Below, in pieces: positions 16,517 to 26,569 of a DNA stretch of 64,000 bases (position 1 is the stretch's first letter; every line of letters begins with the position of its first letter). The DNA is from DATJZG01 sp035499295. GTDB taxonomy: Bacteria; Myxococcota; Myxococcia; Myxococcales; Anaeromyxobacteraceae. The notes beneath the pieces were generated by a model. It was not told the origin of the DNA and made no database searches. It worked only from the letters and a program-made list of their open reading frames with translations. The position numbers and the translations under genes are program-made. The stretch is from the NCBI GenBank assembly GCA_035499295.1, contig DATJZG010000167.1, positions 24,060-88,059 on the forward strand, read 5' to 3'.

Positions 16517-17349
16517 GCCGCATGCCCGACGTCCACACCCGGCTCGACTACGCGGCGGCCTGGGTGAGAGGGCGCACCGACCTGCAGCCGGTCCTGGGCC
16601 TGGTCCTCGGCTCCGGCCTGGCCGCCCTGGGAGACGGCCTCGGCGACTCCGTGGCGGTGCCGTACGCGGAGATCCCGGAGCTGCCCATCTCGACGGTGGA
16701 GGGGCACCCCGGCCGGCTGGTGGTCGGCCTCCTCGGCGGCGTCCCGGTGGCGGCGCTCGAGGGGCGCGTGCACGGCTACGAGGGGGTGGCCGCGGCGGAC
16801 CTGGCCTTCGGGGTGAGGCTCCTCGCCCGGCTCGGCGCCCGCGCGCTCCTCCTCACCAACGCCGCGGGCGCGGTGAACCCCGAGCTCGGCCCGGGCGACC
16901 TGGTCCGGATCGTCGATCATCTGAACCTCTCCGGGCTGAACCCCCTCCTCGGACCCAACGACGCCCGCATCGGCCCGCGCTTCCCCGACATGAGCGAGCC
17001 CTACGACGCGCGGCTCGGCGCCATCCTCGACGGGTGCGCCGCGAGCCTCGGGACCCCCCTTCCCCGGGGCGTCTACGCCTGCGTCGCCGGTCCGAGCTAC
17101 GAGACCCCGGCGGAGGTGCGGATGCTCCGGGTCCTGGGCGCCGACGTGGTGGGGATGTCTACCGTCCCCGAGGTCATCGCCGCCCGGCACATGGGAATCC
17201 CGGTGGCCGCCCTCTCGGTGGTGTCGAACCTGGCCGCGGGCCTGTCGCAGCGACCGCTCTCGCACGCCGAGGTGCTGGCGGCGGGCGAGGCGGCCCGGAG
17301 CAAGCTCGGCAAGCTGCTGGAATGCTTCGCCCCGGCGGCCGTGCGTTGA
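16513..17349 (+). CDS. punA: Purine nucleoside phosphorylase
   Basis: A 278-residue trimeric-type (PNP/MTAP family) phosphorylase that releases purine bases from nucleosides. It shows LVLGSGLAALGD, GRVHGYEG, LLTNAAGAVN and the signature LGADVVGMSTVPEVIAARH, whose Met-Ser-Thr lies in the active site. Start is the ATG of an ATGA overlap with the preceding gene. Adjacent pyrimidine phosphorylase and cytidine deaminase genes support a salvage role. Confidence 0.93.
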   Translation: MSRMPDVHTRLDYAAAWVRGRTDLQPVLGLVLGSGLAALGDGLGDSVAVPYAEIPELPISTVEGHPGRLVVGLLGGVPVAALEGRVHGYEGVAAADLAFGVRLLARLGARALLLTNAAGAVNPELGPGDLVRIVDHLNLSGLNPLLGPNDARIGPRFPDMSEPYDARLGAILDGCAASLGTPLPRGVYACVAGPSYETPAEVRMLRVLGADVVGMSTVPEVIAARHMGIPVAALSVVSNLAAGLSQRPLSHAEVLAAGEAARSKLGKLLECFAPAAVR

Positions 17350-17393
17350 GCGGGCCGGCGGCCCGCGCTACGCTCGAGCGGAAGGGAGAAGGC

Positions 17394-17747
17394 ATGGCAG
17401 ACGCGCCCCGTTCCGGGAAGCCCGATCAGCTGGTCGAGGAGGACCGGCGCGACTCGAGGCGCGTCCCCATCCGCCTCCTGGTCCGCGACGTCAGCCTGGG
17501 CGGCTCCTTCGAGGAGCGGGAGGGGAATTTGGGGCTGGGCGGCGTCTATTTCACCGAGGGTCACCCGCCCACCGGGACCCGGGTGGAGGTGAGGGTCCTG
17601 CTGCCCGGGACGCGCGACGAGATCCGGGCGACCGGCGAGATCGTGGAAGTGACACCGGACTCTTCCGGGTTCGGCGCCCATGTACGCTTCGCCAACCTGC
17701 CGCTCGAGACCGAGCTGGCGATCGCCCGCTTCCTGGACCGCCCTTGA
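17394..17747 (+). CDS. PilZ-domain protein
   Basis: 117 residues, almost entirely one PilZ domain. The N-terminal arginine cluster DRRDSRRVPIRL fits the c-di-GMP contact loop. The second motif reads GNLGLGGVYF, where the canonical Asn-x-Ser-x-x-Gly has Gly for Ser, so binding may be weakened. The wording resembles the PilZ subfamily common in myxobacteria (N-S-GG-F type). It sits between salvage genes with an AAGGGAG ribosome site 6 bases before the ATG, and its stop overlaps the TTG start of cdd. The pilus locus begins about 1.6 kb downstream, but a role there is only a guess. Confidence 0.8.
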   Translation: MADAPRSGKPDQLVEEDRRDSRRVPIRLLVRDVSLGGSFEEREGNLGLGGVYFTEGHPPTGTRVEVRVLLPGTRDEIRATGEIVEVTPDSSGFGAHVRFANLPLETELAIARFLDRP

Positions 17748-18142
17748 AGAGAGGGGACGAGGTGGAGAGGGCGGCGCGCGCGGCCCGGGGCCGGGCCTAC
17801 GCGCCCTACTCACGCTTCCGCGTCGGGGCGGCGGTGAAGGCCGGCGGGCGCGTCTTCGCGGGCGCGAACGTGGAGAACGCCAGCTACGGCCTGACCGTCT
17901 GCGCCGAGCGCGTGGCGGTGGCGGCCGCGGTCGTCGCCGGGTCGAGGCGGCTCGAGCGCGTGGTGGTGGCGACCGGGAGCGCCCCGCCGTCGCCACCGTG
18001 CGGGACCTGCCTGCAGGTGCTGGCCGAGTTCGCCGGCCCCGACCTGCCCGTCTCCCTCCTCGGGGCGCGCGGGGCGCGCCTCGACACCACGCTCGGCGAG
18101 CTCTTGCCGCACGCGTTCCGGATCGCCCGGGCACCCCGCTGA
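17744..18142 (+). CDS. cdd: Cytidine deaminase
   Basis: A 132-residue zinc enzyme that converts cytidine or deoxycytidine to the uracil nucleosides. It has ARAYAPYSRFRVGAA-type N-terminal wording (APYSRFRVGAAV), the catalytic glutamate and zinc cysteine in TVCAERVA, and the second zinc motif PPCGTCLQVL. The TTG start overlaps the PilZ stop; a GTG at 17762 is an alternative. With the two upstream phosphorylases it completes a nucleoside-salvage set. Confidence 0.93.
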   Translation: MKRGDEVERAARAARGRAYAPYSRFRVGAAVKAGGRVFAGANVENASYGLTVCAERVAVAAAVVAGSRRLERVVVATGSAPPSPPCGTCLQVLAEFAGPDLPVSLLGARGARLDTTLGELLPHAFRIARAPR

Positions 18143-18224
18143 CGATTGCTGCGGCCGGGTGGCGGTGACATATTCCGAGGGCGTCCGGGTCCTTTCCACC
18201 CCCGCGCGGCGCAGTCGAGAGGCC

Positions 18225-19196
18225 ATGGAGGTCTACCGTTCACTCGAACAGGCGGGGTCGCTGAGCGGCTGCGCCGTGGTCATCGGCAACCTGGACGGGG
18301 TCCACCGGGGACACCGGCGGCTGCTGGAGACGGCGCGGGCGCGCGCCGCCCCGCACCGGGCCCGGGTGGTGGCGCTGACCTTCGAGCCGCATCCGGCGCG
18401 CGTGCTGCGCCCGAGCATGGCCCCTCCCATCCTCACCCCGCTCGCCCGCAAGCTGGAGCTCCTCGAGGAAGCCGGGGTGGACGCGACCGTGGTCCAGCCC
18501 TTCGATCTCGAATACGCCGCCACCCCGGCAGAGACCTTCGTGCGACGGGATCTGCGGGACCGTCTGGGGGCGAGCGACGTGGTGGTCGGATACGATTTCA
18601 CCGCAGGTCACGAACGCGCCCGGGTGGACGCCTTGCGGGAGATGCTGCTCGCCTGCGGCATCGGGCTGTCGGTGATCCAGCCGGTGACGGTCGACGGCCT
18701 GACCGTGAGCTCCACCAAGGTCCGCGAGTTCCTGCTCGAGGGGAACGTGGAGGGCGCGGCGCTCCTCCTCGGGCGCCCGCACGACGTCGAGGGGGTGGTG
18801 GAGCGTGGCGCCGGTCGCGGTCGCGGGCTCGGCTTCCCGACCGCCAACCTCCGCCCCGTGGGGCTCCTGCCGGCGGTCGGGGTGTACGCCGCGCGCGCCC
18901 GCGTCGGGGCGCGCGGGAGGCCGGACGGCGCGAAGGGCTCCCCGGAGGCCCGCCTCTACCCGGCGGTCTGCAACATCGGGGTGAAGCCCACGGTCGAGGA
19001 GTCCGGGCCGGTCGGTCTGGAGGTGCACCTGCTCGACCGGGCCGACGGGGACCTGTACGGGGAGGCACTCCGCGTCGCCTTCGCGTCGCGGCTTCGCCCC
19101 GAGCGCCGCTTTCCCTCCTTGGAGGCACTCCGGGAGCAGATCGGAAAAGATGCGGAACAAGCGCGCCAGCTTCTGCGAGCCCAGGGGACGATGTAG
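18225..19196 (+). CDS. ribF: Bifunctional riboflavin kinase / FAD synthetase
   Basis: Makes FMN from riboflavin and ATP, then FAD from FMN and ATP. The N-terminal nucleotidyltransferase half has VVIGNLDGVHRGHRRLL, VVGYDFTAGH and VSSTKVREFLLEG. The C-terminal flavokinase half has GRGRGLGFPTANL and a VCNIGVKPTVEE segment. I start at the ATG at 18225 (323 residues) because the family motif follows 19 residues later. An in-frame start at 18159 exists but adds an unrelated 22-residue leader. Confidence 0.95.
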   Translation: MEVYRSLEQAGSLSGCAVVIGNLDGVHRGHRRLLETARARAAPHRARVVALTFEPHPARVLRPSMAPPILTPLARKLELLEEAGVDATVVQPFDLEYAATPAETFVRRDLRDRLGASDVVVGYDFTAGHERARVDALREMLLACGIGLSVIQPVTVDGLTVSSTKVREFLLEGNVEGAALLLGRPHDVEGVVERGAGRGRGLGFPTANLRPVGLLPAVGVYAARARVGARGRPDGAKGSPEARLYPAVCNIGVKPTVEESGPVGLEVHLLDRADGDLYGEALRVAFASRLRPERRFPSLEALREQIGKDAEQARQLLRAQGTM

Positions 19197-19249
19197 GCCT
19201 CCCTGCGCAAAACCCGCTTGGATTTCGGGGATTTGCAACTGGCGCTTCC

Positions 19250-19279
19250 TTGACCCACAGGAGAAGCCGCTGTTACATT
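19250..19279 (+). promoter_or_regulatory. Candidate promoter of pilB operon
   Basis: -35 TTGACC (19250-19255) and -10 TACATT (19274-19279; 18-base spacer) or TTACAT one base earlier. It lies about 45 bases before the pilB ATG, which has GGAGGAGAG as ribosome site. The -10 is weak. Confidence 0.45.
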
Positions 19280-19322
19280 CGAATCGCCTTCCCACGCCAA
19301 TGCCCGGAGGAGAGAAGCGACC

Positions 19323-21026
<1,704 letters not shown>

Positions 21027-21039
21027 GGGAGACGGCGTC

Positions 21040-22143
21040 GTGGCGAATCTGCACCAGCTCCTGAAGGCGATGGTGGAGAAGGGGGCGAGCGACCTCCACA
21101 TCACCACCGGCTCGCCGCCGCAGCTGCGCATCGACGGGAAGCTCGTCCCCCTGAAGACGAATCCGCTCTCCCCGGTGGAGACGAAGCAGCTCTGCTACTC
21201 CATCCTCACCGACGCGCAGAAGCACAAGTTCGAGGAGGAGAGCGAGCTCGACCTCTCCTTCGGCGTCAAGGCCCTCTCGCGCTTCCGCGCCAACATCTTC
21301 ATGCAGCGGGGGGCGGTGGCGGGCGCCTTCCGCACCATCCCCTTCAAGATCCTTTCTTTCTCCGAGCTGGGGCTCCCCGCCATCGTGGCGGAGCTCGCGA
21401 AGAAGCCGCGCGGGCTCATCCTGGTGACCGGCCCCACCGGGTCGGGCAAGTCCACCACGCTCGCCTCCATCATCGACAAGATCAACACCGACCGGCACGA
21501 GCACATCGTCACCATCGAGGACCCCATCGAGTACCTGCACCCGCACAAGAACTGCCTCGTCAACCAGCGCGAGGTGGGTGCCGACACCCAGTCCTTCAAG
21601 AAGGCGCTCAAGTACATCCTGCGCCAAGATCCGGACGTGGTGCTCATCGGCGAAATGCGGGATCTCGAGACCATCGAGGCGGCTCTCGTCATCTCCGAGA
21701 CTGGCCACCTCGCCTTCGCCACCCTGCACACCAACAGCTGCGTCCAGACCATCAACCGCATCCTGGACGTCTTCCCGCCCTACCAGCAGCCGCAGGTGCG
21801 GGCGCAGCTCTCCTTCGTGCTCGAGGGGGTGCTCACCCAGAACCTCCTGCCGCGGGCCAACGGGCCCGGCCGCGTGCTGGCGATCGAGATCATGGTGCCG
21901 AACCCCGCCATCCGGAACCTGATCCGCGAGGACAAGGTCCACCAGGTCTACTCGCAGATGCAGGTGGGCCAGGCGAAGTACGGGATGCAGACCTTCAACC
22001 AGAGCCTGGCGAGCCTGTATCAGCGGCGGGTCATCAACATGGAGGAGGCGATCGGAAGGTCGTCCGATCCGGACGAGCTGAGGAACATGCTCGGGAGCAG
22101 CACCGTCGTGCGCGGCGCCGGCATGGGCATGACGGAGCGGTAG
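21040..22143 (+). CDS. pilT: Type IV pilus retraction ATPase PilT
   Basis: Drives pilus disassembly and retraction, the force step of twitching or social motility. 367 residues from the GTG at 21040, chosen because the family N-terminus (HQLLKAMVEKGASDLHI) follows. Walker A is GPTGSGKST (Lys137), the Walker B region is DPDVVLIGEMRDLETIE, and the PilT-specific motif AIRNLIRE near the C-terminus is needed for retraction in other species. It follows pilB by 13 bases. Confidence 0.97.
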   Translation: MANLHQLLKAMVEKGASDLHITTGSPPQLRIDGKLVPLKTNPLSPVETKQLCYSILTDAQKHKFEEESELDLSFGVKALSRFRANIFMQRGAVAGAFRTIPFKILSFSELGLPAIVAELAKKPRGLILVTGPTGSGKSTTLASIIDKINTDRHEHIVTIEDPIEYLHPHKNCLVNQREVGADTQSFKKALKYILRQDPDVVLIGEMRDLETIEAALVISETGHLAFATLHTNSCVQTINRILDVFPPYQQPQVRAQLSFVLEGVLTQNLLPRANGPGRVLAIEIMVPNPAIRNLIREDKVHQVYSQMQVGQAKYGMQTFNQSLASLYQRRVINMEEAIGRSSDPDELRNMLGSSTVVRGAGMGMTER

Positions 22144-22194
22144 CGGGCACGCCCGGCGCCGCGGTCGCCGGGCGGCCGAGGGAACGAGGAACGT

Positions 22195-23457
22195 ATGGCG
22201 CAGGTCGCAGCCAAGGTGAGCACCAAGCAGGCCGCCCCGGCCCTGCGCCGGCTTCCGGTCTGGAGGTGGGAGGCGAAGACCCGCGGCGGGGACGTCCGCT
22301 CCGGGGAGATGGAGGCGGGCGACGGCGAGGCGGTGCGGGCGCGGCTCTCCCAGATGGGGCTCGAGCCCACCAAGGTGAAGAAGAAGCCCAAGGAGATCCA
22401 GATCCGGATCCCGGGGGTGGGCGGCGTCAAGACGAAGGACATCCTCGTCTTCACCCGGCAGTTCTCGGTGATGATCGACGCCGGCCTCCCGCTGGTGCAG
22501 GGGCTCGACATCATCGCCTCCCAGGCCGACAACGCCGAGTTCCGCCGGGTGCTCACCGACGTGAAGGTGCGGGTGGAGGCGGGGTCCACCTTCGCCGACG
22601 CGCTGGCGCAGCACCCTGCCGCCTTCGACGAGCTCTTCGTCCAGCTGGTGCGCGCTGGCGAGATCGGCGGCATCCTCGACACCATCCTGCAGCGCCTCGG
22701 CGCCTACATCGAGAAGAACGAGAAGCTGAAGCGCCGCGTCAAGGGCGCCATGGTCTACCCGAGCATCGTCCTGACGGTGGCGGTGGGCGTCACCGCCGTG
22801 CTCCTCATCTTCGTCACCCCCACCTTCGAGAAGCTCTTCAAGGACTTCGGTGGTGCCATGCCGGCGCCCACGCAGTTCCTCATCGACCTCTCCCACTCCT
22901 TCCGCAACAACTGGTACATCATCTTCGGCGTCCCCTTCGGCCTCTTCACCGCCTTGCGCCTCTGGAGGCGCACTCCCCGCGGGCGCGAGCTGTGGGACTC
23001 CTTCGTCCTCAAGGTCCCGGTCATCGGGCCGCTGATCCGGAAGATCGCGGTGGCCCGCTTCACCCGGACGCTCGGCACCATGCTCTCCTCGGGCGTCCCC
23101 ATCCTCGACGCCCTGGACATCGTCGCCAAGTCGGCGGGCAACAAGGTGATCGAGCGCTCCATCCGCTACACCCGCACGAAGATCGCCGAGGGCAAGAACA
23201 TCGCCGGCCCGCTCGCCGAGACCAAGGTCTTCCCTGCCATGGTGGTCCAGATGATCGGCGTCGGCGAGGCCACCGGCGCCATGGACCAGATGCTGACGAA
23301 GATCGCCGACTTCTACGACGACGAGGTCGACGTGGGGGTGGCGGCGCTCACCAGCATGATCGAGCCCATCATGATGGTGTTCCTGGGCGGCGTGGTGGGC
23401 GGGTTCCTCGTCGCCATGTACCTGCCCATCTTCAGCATCGCCGGGAACATCAAGTAG
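22195..23457 (+). CDS. pilC: Type IV pilus inner-membrane platform protein PilC
   Basis: The 420-residue polytopic platform protein on which PilB and PilT act. It has two GspF/PilC-type cytoplasmic domains (FTRQFSVMIDAGLPLVQGL near residue 85 and FTRTLGTMLSSGVPILDAL near residue 290). Three hydrophobic segments are visible (IVLTVAVGVTAVLLIFV, WYIIFGVPFGLFTAL, and the C-terminal PIMMVFLGGVVGGFLVAMYL). The start follows GGAACGAGGAACGT. Confidence 0.96.
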   Translation: MAQVAAKVSTKQAAPALRRLPVWRWEAKTRGGDVRSGEMEAGDGEAVRARLSQMGLEPTKVKKKPKEIQIRIPGVGGVKTKDILVFTRQFSVMIDAGLPLVQGLDIIASQADNAEFRRVLTDVKVRVEAGSTFADALAQHPAAFDELFVQLVRAGEIGGILDTILQRLGAYIEKNEKLKRRVKGAMVYPSIVLTVAVGVTAVLLIFVTPTFEKLFKDFGGAMPAPTQFLIDLSHSFRNNWYIIFGVPFGLFTALRLWRRTPRGRELWDSFVLKVPVIGPLIRKIAVARFTRTLGTMLSSGVPILDALDIVAKSAGNKVIERSIRYTRTKIAEGKNIAGPLAETKVFPAMVVQMIGVGEATGAMDQMLTKIADFYDDEVDVGVAALTSMIEPIMMVFLGGVVGGFLVAMYLPIFSIAGNIK

Positions 23458-23460
23458 ACT

Positions 23461-25086
23461 TTGGCCACGGCGAACGTCCCCGCCACCTCGGGAAGCTCGG
23501 CGTTCGGGTCCGCGACCAGCACGCCCGCGCCGTCTCCGGCGAGCCCGCTCCTGCGCAAGCTCGGCTGGATCCTGCTCTTCCGCCTGGTGCTCGTGACCGT
23601 GCTCCTGGGCGGCTCGGCCGCCTGGCAGGTCTTCACCGGCGGGGCGGCCCCGCCGGTCGCCTCGGCCTTCTACCGCATCCTCCTCGTCACCTACGGCGTC
23701 TCGCTCGTCTTCGTCGTCTGGCTTGCGACCCGCCGCGCGCTCGAGCCCCTCGCCTGGGCCCAGATCGCGAGCGACATCGCCCTCGCCACCGGGGTGGTCG
23801 CCATCACCGGGTGGACCGACAGCGTCTTCGTCTTCATGTACTCGCTCGCCATCGTCGAGGGCGGGATCCTCCTCTTCCAGCGCGGGGCGGTGACGGCGCT
23901 CGCCGGCACCCTGGCGCTCTACCTGCCGCTGGCACTCATCGCCGCTCCGGTCCACCCTCCGCTCCTCTCGCTCTTCGCGCACGCCGGCGCGTTCGCCGCC
24001 TCGGCGGCGCTCGCCAGCTACCTCTCCGAGCAGGTGCGGCGCACCGGCGAGCGGCTGGCCGCCCGAGAGCTCGACCTGGCGGCCATCACCGCCCTGCAGG
24101 AGTCGATCGTGCAGTCGGTGGCGAGTGGCCTCCTCACCGTGGACGCGCTCGGGCGGGTCACCTTCCTGAACCGCGCCGGGGAGCAGATCACCGGCTGGAC
24201 GCAGGTCGAGACGCGGGGGCGCCCGGCGGACCGCTGGTTCGGCGCCTTCCAGGCCCAGGCGGGCCGGGACGAGACCGACTTCGTGAACGCCCGCGGCGAG
24301 ACCCTGAGGCTCGGGTACTCGCTCTTCCCGCTCCTGGGCCGGGAAGGGGAGGCGATCGGGCGGGCGGTCATCTTCCAGGACCTGACCCAGCTGCGCGCCA
24401 TGGAGGAGCGGGTGCAGCGCAGCGAGCGCCTGATGGAGATGGGGCGAGTGGCGGCCGGCCTGGCCCACGAGCTGCGCAACCCGGTGGCCGCCATGTCCGG
24501 GTCGATCGAGCTGTTGCGGTCGAACGTGGACCCGCAGAGCGAGGACGCGCGCTTGATGGGCATCGTGATGCGCGAGGCGTCGCGCCTCGACCAGCTCGTC
24601 ACCAGGTTCCTGGAGTACGCCCGCCCGGTCTCGCCCCAGCGCGCCGACATCGACCTCGCCCGGGTGGTGACCGAGACGCTCGACGTCTTCGTCCACGACC
24701 CGGTGGCCGCCCAGGTCGGCTTGGAGCGGCAGATCGCCCCCGCCGCCGCCTGGTGCGACGCCGACCAGATGCGGCAGGTGCTCTGGAACCTGCTCGTCAA
24801 TGCGGCCCAGGCCCGCGCGGGCAAGGTGCGCGTCTCCTGCGCCCCCGAGCCTGGGGGAGGCGCCTGCCTGGAGGTGGAGGACGACGGCCCGGGGATCGCG
24901 GTGCCCGATCGGGCCCGGATCTTCACCCCCTTCTACACCACCAAGGAGCGCGGCACCGGCCTCGGCCTCGCCACGGTGCAGAGCATCCTCGACGCCCACC
25001 ACGGGACGGTGACAGTGGAGGCGGGGTCGCTCGGCGGCGCCCGCTTCGTCGTCCGCCTCCCCCCCGCCCCGGCCTCCCCGGGTTAG
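23461..25086 (+). CDS. pilS: Sensor histidine kinase PilS
   Basis: The membrane sensor that phosphorylates PilR. 541 residues: a Ser/Pro/Ala-rich N-terminus, about six hydrophobic helices between residues 35 and 190, a PAS domain (about 210-310), then the kinase core with phospho-accepting His in GLAHELRNPVAAM and ATP-binding boxes (NLLVNAAQA, DDGPGI, GTGLGLATV). In other bacteria PilS senses membrane pilin levels. The TTG start lies 4 bases after the pilC stop; the open frame supports no better start. Confidence 0.93.
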   Translation: MATANVPATSGSSAFGSATSTPAPSPASPLLRKLGWILLFRLVLVTVLLGGSAAWQVFTGGAAPPVASAFYRILLVTYGVSLVFVVWLATRRALEPLAWAQIASDIALATGVVAITGWTDSVFVFMYSLAIVEGGILLFQRGAVTALAGTLALYLPLALIAAPVHPPLLSLFAHAGAFAASAALASYLSEQVRRTGERLAARELDLAAITALQESIVQSVASGLLTVDALGRVTFLNRAGEQITGWTQVETRGRPADRWFGAFQAQAGRDETDFVNARGETLRLGYSLFPLLGREGEAIGRAVIFQDLTQLRAMEERVQRSERLMEMGRVAAGLAHELRNPVAAMSGSIELLRSNVDPQSEDARLMGIVMREASRLDQLVTRFLEYARPVSPQRADIDLARVVTETLDVFVHDPVAAQVGLERQIAPAAAWCDADQMRQVLWNLLVNAAQARAGKVRVSCAPEPGGGACLEVEDDGPGIAVPDRARIFTPFYTTKERGTGLGLATVQSILDAHHGTVTVEAGSLGGARFVVRLPPAPASPG

Positions 25087-25095
25087 GATCCGGCC

Positions 25096-26478
25096 ATGGC
25101 GCGCATCCTGGTCGTGGACGACGAGCCCTCCATGCGGGAGTTCCTCCAGATCCTGCTCCGCAAGGATGGCCACGAGGTCGTCACCGCCGCCGACGTCTCC
25201 GGCGCGCTGGAGCGCTTCCGCGGCGGTGACTTCGACCTGGTGGTGAGCGACCTCCGCCTCGGGCGCGAGTCGGGGCTCGACATCCTGCGCGCGGTAAAGG
25301 AAGGGTCGCCGCAGACCGAGGTGGTGATGGTCACGGCCTTCGCCACCACCGAGAACGCGGTGCAGGCGATGAAGCTCGGCGCCCACGACTACGTGCTCAA
25401 GCCCTTCAAGAACGAGGAGCTGCGCCTGGTGGTGGAGAAGGCGCTCGAGCACCGCAAGCTCGTGGCCGAGAACCGGGTGCTCCGGCACCGCGTCGGGGAG
25501 CGCCGCCGGCCCGCCGAGGAGATCCTGGGGGAATCCCCGGCCATGCAGGAGGTGCGGCAGCTGGTGGAGAAGCTCGCGCCCACCAAGACCACGGTCCTCC
25601 TCACCGGCGAGAGCGGCACGGGCAAGGAGGTGGTGGCGAGGGCCATCCACGTGCGCGGGGACCGCCGCGACCTCCCCTTCGTGGCCATCAACTGCGGTGC
25701 CATCCCCGAAGGGCTCATCGAGAGCGAGTTCTTCGGGCACGAGAAGGGCAGCTTCACCGGGGCCACCGACGCCAAGCCCGGCCTCTTCGAGGTGGCCGGC
25801 TCCGGGACCCTCTTCCTCGACGAGGTGGGCGAGCTGCCCCCGCCGGTGCAGGTGAAGCTGCTCCGGGCGCTGCAGGAGCGGCGCATCCGCCGCGTCGGCA
25901 GCCAGAAGGACGTCTCCATCTCGGCGCGCATCCTCGCCGCCACCAACCGGGACCTGGAGCGGGAGGTGAAGGCGGGGCGCTTCCGCGAGGACCTCTTCTA
26001 CCGCCTGAACGTCATCCAGATCCGGCTTCCGGCGCTCCGCGAGCGCCGCGAGGACATCCCCCTCTTCGTGGACCACTTCCTGGGGCGCTTCGCGGCCGAG
26101 CTGGGGCGGGACCGGCCCCGCCTCTCGGCGGAGGCGGCGAGGCTCCTTCAGGCCCACGACTGGCCCGGCAACCTCCGCGAGCTCGCGAACGTGCTCGAGC
26201 GCGCCGCGACCTTGGTGGAAGGGGAGTTGGTGGGGCCGGACCTATTGCCCCCCGCCGTCCGCGGCGGAGGCGGCGCCTCGGCCCCGCCCCCGCCCGCCGA
26301 GCTGCCCCCTGAGGGGCTCGACCTCGAGGCGCACCTCGACGCCATCGAGAGGCGGATCCTCGAGCAGGCGCTCGAGCGGGCCGGCGGGGTGAAGACCGAG
26401 GCGGCCCGGGTGCTCTCTCTCTCCTTCCGATCGCTCCGCTACCGGCTCGCCAAGTTCGGGATCGGGGGCGAGAGCTAG
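25096..26478 (+). CDS. pilR: Sigma-54 response regulator PilR
   Basis: 460 residues: receiver (phosphoacceptor Asp in VSDLRLG), AAA+ sigma-54 activation domain with Walker A GESGTGKE, and a Fis-type DNA-binding helix at the C-terminus. The sigma-54 contact loop reads GSFTGA (residues 218-223), a conservative variant of GAFTGA. It is the partner of PilS 9 bases upstream. The pilA gene 11 kb downstream has a sigma-54 promoter, its most likely target. The gene converges with pilY1; 91 bases separate them. Confidence 0.95.
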   Translation: MARILVVDDEPSMREFLQILLRKDGHEVVTAADVSGALERFRGGDFDLVVSDLRLGRESGLDILRAVKEGSPQTEVVMVTAFATTENAVQAMKLGAHDYVLKPFKNEELRLVVEKALEHRKLVAENRVLRHRVGERRRPAEEILGESPAMQEVRQLVEKLAPTKTTVLLTGESGTGKEVVARAIHVRGDRRDLPFVAINCGAIPEGLIESEFFGHEKGSFTGATDAKPGLFEVAGSGTLFLDEVGELPPPVQVKLLRALQERRIRRVGSQKDVSISARILAATNRDLEREVKAGRFREDLFYRLNVIQIRLPALRERREDIPLFVDHFLGRFAAELGRDRPRLSAEAARLLQAHDWPGNLRELANVLERAATLVEGELVGPDLLPPAVRGGGGASAPPPPAELPPEGLDLEAHLDAIERRILEQALERAGGVKTEAARVLSLSFRSLRYRLAKFGIGGES

Positions 26479-26520
26479 ACTAGCGGGCCGCGCCCGGGCC
26501 CCTCCCCGTCCCCTCGCCCC

Positions 26521-26554
26521 GCCGGGCGGCGCTCCTCCCGAAGCACCGCCCGGC
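26521..26554. terminator. Hairpin between pilR and pilY1
   Basis: 9-bp perfect inverted repeat GCCGGGCGG / CCGCCCGGC around 16 bases, in the 91-base gap between converging pilR and pilY1. Neither side has a T-run, so it may not be a rho-independent terminator. Confidence 0.35.
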
Positions 26555-26569
26555 CGGTCGCCCCCCCCG

